Assembly: GCA_958430865.1 (NCBI GenBank) | Contig: CAUDNR010004289.1 | Span: 107,860 to 118,258 of the forward strand | DNA from: Entrophospora sp. SA101 | Lineage: Eukaryota > Glomeromycota > Glomeromycetes > Entrophosporales > Entrophosporaceae | Length of the DNA: 10,399 bases | Direction: 5' to 3' | Shown here: piece after piece, positions 7,794-10,399 of the stretch | How the letters are laid out: every line of letters begins with the position of its first letter | Position numbering within the stretch: position 1 is the stretch's first letter | Notes under the pieces: generated by a model | Databases searched by the model: none | What the model was told of the DNA's origin: nothing | The model's input: the letters and a program-made list of their open reading frames with translations, nothing else | Translations under genes and position numbers: made by a program

Positions 7794-8162
7794 GTTAGCT
7801 TGGTCTAAAGACTTCCTAAATTTTGCACAAATTTTAAAAAGTATAGAAGTCATTTTCTGTCCTAAATTTAAAAACATAACTTTATTAGTTGATAGAATAG
7901 GTCTTTAGTTTTAATGTAATAGAGATTTCTCAAAAAAATTATTTGTTGTAGAATTCTATTCTTTTTAAAACATGCACTTTACTATGTTCGCGAGGAACTT
8001 GCCACTAGGATCACTACTAAATTTCGAACATCACTACTAAATTTGGCAGTAAGAACCAAAATCACGTAAAACTCATTTTTTTTAAAAATTTTTGAATCAA
8101 TCACGAAATTGCTGAAATTTGGCCGCGTGGCGCAGAAGTAGAAGTCTTTAGACCGAGCCAAC
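7794..8162. mobile_element. 369-bp miniature element with 6-bp target duplication
   Basis: The ends at 7794-7815 and 8141-8162 are inverted with 20 of 22 matches (core GGTCTAAAGACTTC, itself nearly palindromic). Directly outside both ends is CATATA (7788-7793 and 8163-8168), a perfect 6-bp target duplication. The interior holds a 15-bp direct repeat, ATCACTACTAAATTT, at 8010-8024 and 8030-8044. It also holds a G+C-rich patch (GGCCGCGTGGCGCAGAAG, 8121-8138) whose TGGCGCAGAAG resembles a tRNA A-box; no B-box follows on that strand. No transposase is encoded. The superfamily is unassigned. Confidence 0.75.
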
Positions 8163-8168
8163 CATATA

Positions 8169-8604
8169 AAATATCAAAAACCAAATTGTTTTGGTAATTT
8201 TGATGGTCAAAATTATTCCAATCTTGATGGTAGAAAGTAGAAATTAATTGTACTCACTATTAAAAAACATAGGTGTAACACCCCTTTACAACAGTGTCAA
8301 AATACTTTGGGCTGCATGTATACTTTCAATATTGACTACATACATAGCTTTCTTTTTATTGAGTATAATAACCATTTTACAAATACATTTGAATATTTTT
8401 TATTAGTAAATGTGCCCCAGATGATCTGCAAATAAAACAAAACAGAAAATCGATCACTTCTCATTGCTAGCCATTGATTGCTAATTCTTGAAAAGAGAAA
8501 ACATGAAATTTTTTTAAAAATTAATGATCATCACCTCTAAACTTGTTGCAAGCATCATCATAAAATGTTTTTTTAAAAATTAAATTATGCATACAAAATT
8601 TCCA
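8169..8604. other. AT-rich stretch, nothing identified
   Basis: No gene was seen. Two short similar strings, TTTTTTTAAAAATTAA near 8508 and 8569, are low-complexity. Confidence 0.45.
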
Positions 8605-8613
8605 ATTCTACCA

Positions 8614-8839
8614 AGCATAGTGGAAGTTTGTTGTTACATGAAACGCTATACAGAACTCATTGCTTCTGAAACTTCGCCAGTATATAGTTGTTACCTCTCT
8701 AAATTGGAGATCAAGTCCAGATCCAATTCAAATCCAGTTTATCACTTACTTTTTTATTGCCAGAATGTTTGCCGTGTATTGTAAAGCAACGTTGCACAAT
8801 ATAAAAAATTAGTGTAACATTTCAAATTTCCATTATGCT
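8614..8839 (-). mobile_element. 226-bp miniature element, copy 2 (diverged, inverted)
   Basis: The outer 17 bases are inverted repeats with 15 of 17 matches (AGCATAGTGGAAGTTTG at 8614; AGCATAATGGAAATTTG read from 8839 on the minus strand). The first 11 bases of the left end match copy 1 at 139. On the minus strand the core 8723-8650 aligns with copy 1 at 255-316, including GAAGTTTCAGAAGCAA, and encodes the similar residues QLYTGEVSEAMSSV before a stop at 8648-8646. Copy 2 has about 13 extra bases in the core. The flanking 9-mers, ATTCTACCA (8605-8613) and ATTTTACAG (8840-8848), agree at 6 of 9 positions, as an eroded 9-bp target duplication would. Confidence 0.7.
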
Positions 8840-8991
8840 ATTTTACAGACAATGATTAAATATTTTTATTTTAATTTAACTAATAATAGAAAAATACATA
8901 AAAATATAAGTTAAAAAATTGTCAGACTTGCATGGGAGGAAAATACTTGGATCTAAAGTCATTACCTATTCTTTGAGCACTCTGAAAAAAT

Positions 8992-9353
8992 CTAACTTTC
9001 ACTATTACTACTACTATTATTATTATCAATAATATCATTGTTAATATTCATATCTTTGTTGTTTTCATTATCTTTTTCATCTTCACTCTCTACCTCTTTC
9101 ATCTTTTCTTTCTCAACCCACTATTGAATTGCTTCTATCATTCTGCTTCTAGGGTTTGTTTTTTGTTGATAGAAATTTTAACAATAGAAGCAGCAACTTT
9201 TTTCTCACCAAATAATTCACAAATTTCCATGGCCATTTCACCAAATAAAAAATTGGGATTCAACCCAGTTGTTTTGTCAAATAATTGCTTGAAATCCTTT
9301 CATAGATTTTCTATTTCTTGTGAATATTGTTTATCACTAGTAAGTTTGTCTGA
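8992..9353 (-). pseudogene. Broken minus-strand gene with acidic Asn-rich C-terminus
   Basis: From 9353 downward the frame reads SDKLTSDKQYSQEIENL, a stop (9302-9300), then KDFKQLFDKTTGLNPNFLFG, EMAMEICELFGEKKVAASIV and KISINKKQTLEAE, ending at 9140-9138. One frame over, 9141-8992 continues MIEAIQ, a stop (9123-9121), WVEKEKMKEVESEDEKDNEN, and an Asn/Ser-rich tail ending at the TAG at 8994-8992. Two internal stops and one frameshift mark it as a decayed gene of about 120 codons. The compositional flow across the breaks (helical, then acidic, then Asn-rich tail) supports one ancestral frame. The family is not recognised. Confidence 0.55.
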
Positions 9354-9851
9354 TTATTTTTGAATTGGCTTTTTCTTGGTTCTATTTTATTGATTATTTG
9401 ATCAATTTTTTGATTTATAATATAAAATTGATTTTTGCAAGTTTTATAGTGAAATAAGAAATCAATTAACAACTTGCAAAAAAATTCACCATTAAATGTA
9501 AGCATTTTTTTTAAAAATGTTATTATGAAAATATTTATTATTTGTTTTTTTTTAAACCAAAATAAAATTGTCAATGATGATTGTTAGAAGGATGTGTTAT
9601 TTATCTGAAAATTAAGTGAATTGGTAATGTTTTTATAATGTTTCAATACAAGGTGGGATTATTTACCTTGCTTCAACTTCAATGAGAGAAAAACAAAGAT
9701 TTATAAACATATCCTCAAATGTAAAATTTGTTCAAACAAAAACATTTTTTTATTGATAAACAATGCAATTTGATGATTGCTAATTATATTTGCATAAAGG
9801 AGAATTTTCTTTGTCAGTAAAAAAAAATAAATCAATATTGTAATAATAAGA
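9354..9851. other. AT-rich stretch between two minus-strand relics
   Basis: A 12-bp perfect inverted repeat (TTTTTGCAAGTT at 9432-9443, AACTTGCAAAAA at 9471-9482) with a 27-base loop is the only clear structure. A minus-strand open frame at 9574-9311 is Lys/Ile/Asn/Phe-rich, as expected by chance in this composition, and overlaps the remnant below it in another frame, so it is not called as a gene. Confidence 0.45.
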
Positions 9852-10087
9852 TTATTTTCCTTCTAAGGATTTCTGCTTTTTATTAGGTAATAATGCATCA
9901 TCATGATGCTTTCTTGATAAACTTCATAGGTAATCCTTTCTTTGTCTAAATATGTTTGCAAAAATTTGGTATCTGCTAATTTAAAAATGTAAGGAGCAAT
10001 TTTCTCCCCTTGTTCTTTTTTCAAGATACTTCTAATAGTGCTGTAATTTTTGGGTTCCATAGTAGATCTGATGTAAATTAACTTCAT
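9852..10087 (-). pseudogene. Small minus-strand coding remnant with frameshift
   Basis: From an ATG at 10087 the frame reads IRSTMEPKNYSTIRSILKKE, KIAPYIFKLADTKFLQTYLD and KERITYEVYQES, then runs to a TAG at 9865-9863. One frame over near 9910, the text KHHDDALLPNKKQKSLEGK continues to a TAA at 9854-9852 and looks the more natural C-terminus. A one-base indel near 9905-9915 is the simplest reading. If the ATG-initiated frame is real as it stands, the product is 74 residues. It is soluble, basic and without membrane segments. I do not recognise the family. It may be the 3' end of a larger gene whose upstream exons are lost. Confidence 0.5.
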
Positions 10088-10224
10088 ATTAACGATTTTT
10101 GTCTAGATGAATATTGTGATCACATTACATTGGTAACACAATTGTGATGTTAAAAACACTATAGATCCCTGAAGTCTTTGGTAATACCAATGTTCACTTG
10201 TCTGGTTTTGTTGCAGCATGCCCA
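10088..10224. other. Spacer, no gene seen
   Basis: A 9-bp inverted repeat (ACATTGGTA 10127-10135, TACCAATGT 10185-10193) is present but short enough to be chance. Confidence 0.4.
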
Positions 10225-10258
10225 AGCATGGTGGACATTCTTTTGTGCAACGATCAAC
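10225..10258 (+). mobile_element. Possible lone end of the 235-bp element family
   Basis: AGCATGGTGGACATT at 10225-10239 matches the first 12 bases of the copy 1 end with one change, and TGTGCAACGATCA further on resembles TGTTGCAGATCA of copy 1. No opposite end lies before the window stops at 10399, so it is either a truncated copy or an element running past the edge. Confidence 0.3.
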
Positions 10259-10399
10259 AAAACAATTTTATCACTTAATGTAATGCAAAATTAATTATTT
10301 TTAATTGGCTAAATCAAATAAATATAATTTTTATTAACTAAAAATGATGAAAATTGTATATTGCCATATTTAATTTTTGATCTAAACTTCTATCAATAT
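10259..10399. other. AT-rich edge, nothing identified
   Basis: No coding frame or repeat was seen up to the window edge. Confidence 0.4.

Noticed and set aside
8121..8162. Possible tRNA or tRNA-derived SINE
   Set aside because: Only an A-box-like string is present. No B-box follows at the right distance and no cloverleaf can be drawn, and the patch lies inside the right end of a DNA element.
8587..8784. Plus-strand 65-codon open frame starting with ATG
   Set aside because: It runs antisense through the second copy of the miniature element and carries none of the core peptide shared with copy 1.
9124..9363. Plus-strand 79-codon open frame
   Set aside because: It is antisense to the broken minus-strand gene, whose composition is more protein-like.
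10127..10193. 9-bp inverted repeat ACATTGGTA/TACCAATGT as a miniature element
   Set aside because: It is too short, with no target duplication; chance is likely.

Overview
The window looks like nuclear DNA of an arbuscular mycorrhizal fungus close to Rhizophagus irregularis. It is extremely AT-rich, has long A and T runs, short GTAAGT-type introns, and one multi-exon gene of a type I recall as expanded in that genus. This assignment rests on base composition, intron style and remembered family resemblance; no search was run.

Layout. Positions 1-1007 hold a decayed mariner-like transposase whose DNA-binding region is split by a 235-bp miniature element with perfect 26-bp terminal inverted repeats and a perfect 9-bp target duplication. 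Positions 1008-1638 are the upstream region of the main gene: a perfect 20-bp inverted repeat, an A20 tract, TATA-like boxes and an A10/T10 palindrome. Positions 1639-5528 (+) are the only substantial host gene, a six-exon gene of about 1160 codons for a membrane ion-channel protein (six-transmembrane ion-transport type) with a long soluble N-terminus. Its reading frame is broken twice, at an A10 and an A8 run. The two breaks have opposite sign, so the summed exon length is still a multiple of three.

Positions 5529-10399 carry no intact gene that I can defend. They hold broken coding remnants on both strands (5640-6061 +, 6194-6504 -, 6719-6805 +, 8992-9353 -, 9852-10087 -), a 16-bp tandem repeat and at least three miniature elements. 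These are a 238-bp element built from eleven GTCTAAA/TTTAGAC heptamers, a 369-bp element with 22-bp ends and a 6-bp CATATA duplication, and a second diverged copy of the 235-bp element in the opposite orientation. A possible lone end of the same family lies near 10225.

The genes do not form a pathway. The picture is one channel gene, possibly intact apart from two homopolymer indels, in a repeat-rich, gene-decay landscape. I found no defence system, CRISPR array, RNA gene or biosynthetic cluster. The most unusual items are the matched pair of homopolymer frame breaks and the two-copy miniature element family that shares a coding-like core.
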